From: JAFEDN01 sp963844565
GTDB lineage: Bacteria; Pseudomonadota; Gammaproteobacteria; Coxiellales; Coxiellaceae
DNA: 64,000 nt
Reading direction: 5' to 3'
NCBI GenBank assembly: GCA_963844565.1
Contig: CAWJON010000001.1
Location: forward strand, 62,001-126,000
Numbering within the stretch: the stretch's first letter is position 1; the number at the start of each line of letters is the position of its first letter. Both the position numbers and the translations under genes were made by a program. Below the pieces are notes generated by a model. It was not told where the DNA came from, searched no databases, and saw nothing but the letters and a program-made list of their open reading frames with translations. Shown in pieces: positions 62,301 to 64,000 of this stretch.

Positions 62301-64000
62301 ATCCCTTTACTGCGTTTGGTGTAGCCGCACGGCTTGTACCTGTCGGAGCAGCAAAAATTCCTTTATTAATTGGAATAGTCACCATGCCAGTCACTGATCC
62401 TCCGTCCACGGTAGTCGCGACAACTGGAACATTAATGCTTTGACCTACTTGGCTTACATCATTAGGGGTGCCACTCAAAATTCCTTTAGTTGAGTCAATG
62501 GTCCAACCTGTTGAGGAAGGTGGAGGATTGGTGCCGATTGCGAAAGTGATTGTTTGGTTCGCTTTTACGCAAGTACTAATATCACCATTAGTAATGTTCT
62601 GTCCAACGGGAATAGCGGGTAATGAGCAATCTTTCCATATCGGAGCATTTTCATTGGCAACCGCAATGTTAAAAGTTCCTGGATCAGTCTGAACCGATTT
62701 TCCAGTTGCCTTACTCACTGCTTTCAATGTGAAGCTAAAAGAACCTTCCGCAGTTGGTGTACCAGTTAAGTTGCCATTGTCATCAATTTTCAGCCCGCTG
62801 GGTAATCCATTAGGCGTATAGGTATAAACATCATCTTTTATGCCAGATTTATTGACAATATAAGCTTTCATGGATTGAGGACCATATGACTTTGTAAGAT
62901 AGGCAGGTGGTAAGGTATTGTTATCAGACCATTTGTCGAAAGCTAAACTACCATCCTGACTAACCGAAATATTCGCTGTGTTATCAACTCGGCTAATCAC
63001 CGCACCTTTACGCACACCTTCGGCTTCTAAGGTCAACACATATTGACCTGATGGGCCAGGATTAGCGGCAAGGGCGTTGGTCGGCATTGGAGCAGCCGAC
63101 GCTACGGTTGCATTGTAATTGTCTACTTTATTGATTTTTAGGCCAAGATCACTGGTTGAATAGTGCTTATTGGGGTCATTTTTATCAACGATAGAAACCA
63201 CGTTGTAATTGATGTTGTCGTAGGCTTCTTTACTAAAAGTGAAGTATTGGCTGGTTTGAATTGGGGATAGTTGCTGGCCCACCGTCACGCTTTGATCCGG
63301 AATCGGGTTAGTCGTGATCTTAGCAGCGATTAAACGCTCTTCTGCAATCGCTAACACGCGTGAATAATGAACCACTGGTGTTTCAACCCAGTTCTTCAAG
63401 TCGCCTAAGCTGGAAGCAAATGCGGCTGAATAAGATTTGGGCGCTGGGTACGATAAATTAGCGGTCACACTGCCATTGTCCGCCATGGTCGTGTGGCTAA
63501 AGTTATATTGACCCACAACGGAAGCTTCTAAGTTGCCGGGTAGAATTTGGCTAACTTTTGCGGTGTGGCTACGCGCCGAGGCGGTGTTGCTCACACTGGT
63601 TGAAATCATCGTCTTGTCGCCAATGATATGATTAATTTCGGCATTGTAGGCGATCGTGCTGTTATTTTGGCTACCGCTGCCACCCGTGGCAGTATATCCA
63701 TCTTTGTGATCAAAGCTGAGTGAGCTATATCCTGCACCCACTTTAACTGACGTGGTTTTAAACGGTAAAAAGGTGACATTCGCACCTGCATTTTTTTCGG
63801 TTCCACCGGCAATACGACGTTGGTTAATCGTATCTAAGTCGCCATTGGCGTCATTGATATAAGCATCGGATAATTCTTTGCTATTGGCTTTGGCGTAAGT
63901 ACCATACACTTCTAAGCTCTGTAGCCAAGATTTGTTAAACACATAACGGTAAGAGGCGCCTAAAGCTTGTTGGCTGACCCATTCATTGACATTACCGGCA
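59353..64000 (-). CDS. Giant surface protein, barrel-like N-part plus Ig-like repeats (5' end outside window)
   Basis: At least 1548 residues; the frame continues open past 64000 (AGNVNEWVSQQALGASYRYVF). Residues about 1-200 alternate short beta strands with polar turns (NAGANVTFLPFKTTSVKVGAG, IAYNAEINHIIG), like an outer-membrane barrel. After HYSRVLAIAEERLIAAK, repeated domains follow, many opening with a Trp-Lys motif: APIWKDCSLPAIPVG, LTQPQWKGSVQI, APMWKDSAPTPQNI, plus FSLPSG-type Ig (He_PIG) signatures such as YTPNGLPSGLKIDDNGNLTGTP. Order barrel then Ig-like passenger fits inverse autotransporters (intimin/invasin type), hence an adhesin; not proven. Several Cys pairs near the C-terminus. 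Confidence 0.8.
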   Translation of the reverse strand, partial: AGNVNEWVSQQALGASYRYVFNKSWLQSLEVYGTYAKANSKELSDAYINDANGDLDTINQRRIAGGTEKNAGANVTFLPFKTTSVKVGAGYSSLSFDHKDGYTATGGSGSQNNSTIAYNAEINHIIGDKTMISTSVSNTASARSHTAKVSQILPGNLEASVVGQYNFSHTTMADNGSVTANLSYPAPKSYSAAFASSLGDLKNWVETPVVHYSRVLAIAEERLIAAKITTNPIPDQSVTVGQQLSPIQTSQYFTFSKEAYDNINYNVVSIVDKNDPNKHYSTSDLGLKINKVDNYNATVASAAPMPTNALAANPGPSGQYVLTLEAEGVRKGAVISRVDNTANISVSQDGSLAFDKWSDNNTLPPAYLTKSYGPQSMKAYIVNKSGIKDDVYTYTPNGLPSGLKIDDNGNLTGTPTAEGSFSFTLKAVSKATGKSVQTDPGTFNIAVANENAPIWKDCSLPAIPVGQNITNGDISTCVKANQTITFAIGTNPPPSSTGWTIDSTKGILSGTPNDVSQVGQSINVPVVATTVDGGSVTGMVTIPINKGIFAAPTGTSRAATPNAVKGSTTYGSEPLANFFSTNPNLVKDNYAYTADTKDCDNKNLKLKLSDTTDNADQNQKVKLILDGNGPIPDPMSCLVNITATSQASSGPGNATVTINVQQNGIIWLNKSLDQLTYLVAPASPYATINSDFVVAQGDGLSISGVQAIGTLPSYLTSQADGVSLVLTADTGESQIDKVDATCQANNVNLRATASDQSTADKSFTACLMPNANLTQPQWKGSVQIQTLTNQDVPHVSMNPTVNSPNADTNTYVAKTKTQDGTADVADQYSNFQMGTMSGVCGTLSIASDGYLQGKISNEGTCTFNFTMYSKAMGKTIPTAIQGKISATNPPAPMWKDSAPTPQNITLAQGSDNGVNGFNITDNIDPNSNSMNDFDVKVINGTEGSDLTPSKWSVYKDPSTLKFYIIRTPSKQVCTNAGVTLDGCYDAADLGTTTPFNVKLAFFPKGSTTYVGNPVDYKFTVLTDSKAQFRFVGKVDLKATVGSTTNITQLITDNKNDGTLNQLKSWIGNSMIVHDTILMDSYNTTLGSPVGSPNAITYSANGNTKRTAMVIRNTTDGAVAADQYSLFIKPTDVEMDNIYTPDVYIISTFNGVKSKVITTSQTVKVDSTQGSGFRVNIYANAKWSGTTLSDKNIEVAPDNTDSSRKEGRNFIQLDQLFSNPNGEPMKVAGLTITCKYDGDEYSWDPATNSCGFFTIVNADPNTGFNTVNGHWYLMRKKFKQGTYTGYEARDMNQAYGNTALWGYKTLVLSVSYTEYPAGTQTPPSDAKMKINIYPYEGTVYKPRWDAGVGVRTYSATGGPTKPIPNKMAGDPKTEGLGSKVPLAGAWNINNYIKTCDGASGDTNSCGTTFIFDYTYVANIEDTNAGGLARYVMLSPSYNENGTSADRFPGNNRQMYIGRYTNGVNLTNGFNYDTSFSICTNGKGNTNEVESACGTNQTGSVDGITTKQGYRVTVAYVRSSALPDRINQSWSTNMVTSPAIAASPWLNITN

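Noticed and set aside
1..64000. CRISPR array, tRNA, rRNA or prophage genes
   Set aside because: No regularly spaced direct repeats, cloverleaf sequences or phage structural genes were recognised on either strand.

Overview
The window is about 64 kb of AT-rich DNA that reads as the chromosome of a host-associated gammaproteobacterium. The best guess is the Legionellales (the Coxiella / Rickettsiella / Diplorickettsia side). This rests on four things: the surE-nlpD-rpoS gene order, the lipopolysaccharide genes hldE and waaL, a very basic histone-like protein, and several large lineage-specific proteins with coiled coils, Thr/Pro/Ser-rich tails and effector-like features. Genus level cannot be settled by reading alone. 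I see no tRNA, rRNA, CRISPR array, phage or transposase gene.

Layout. 1-9 kb: a remnant of a DUF1016-type nuclease, the helicase lhr (apparently with an ATT start), a 162-bp palindromic repeat, an aroD that carries a vestige of aroE, a PfkB-family kinase, a small secreted protein, then metE-metF. 10-16 kb: metE is preceded by a terminator with two competing upstream stems (a probable attenuator), followed by three unknown proteins that look like secreted effectors; one of them has a CCCC cluster and an acidic C-terminus. 16-31 kb: mostly housekeeping genes (ghrA, apt, a GST, an MFS exporter, a CPA2 antiporter, mtnN, a stand-alone receiver, a yhhQ-tgt queuosine salvage pair, an OPT transporter, sdaA, a histone-like gene).

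31-44 kb: cell-envelope genes (hldE, a GT39 transferase, a GT2 transferase, waaL) interrupted by a MNT-HEPN protein and an AAA_14/DUF4143 ATPase whose start is preceded by a perfect 26-bp palindrome; then a zinc-finger gene and the stress module surE-nlpD-rpoS, without pcm between its members, and an aminopeptidase P. 44-48 kb: further unknown proteins, one split by a frameshift at a run of eight A residues, and a second copy of the palindromic repeat. 47.6-55 kb: a complete peptide ABC transporter operon with a membrane-anchored binding protein, a small Thr-Pro repeat protein and a 3-hydroxyisobutyryl-CoA hydrolase-like enzyme.

55-59 kb: a toxin-antitoxin and stress-gene island: RelE/Phd, a frameshifted Fic gene with three phased operator-like repeats, and two VapBC pairs. 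Imperfect 56-bp direct repeats (44 of 56 identical) flank the Fic-VapBC-VapBC block, which suggests it moved as a unit. 59.3-64 kb: the C-terminal 1548 codons of a giant surface protein (beta-barrel-like N-part followed by Ig-like repeats) that runs off the window.
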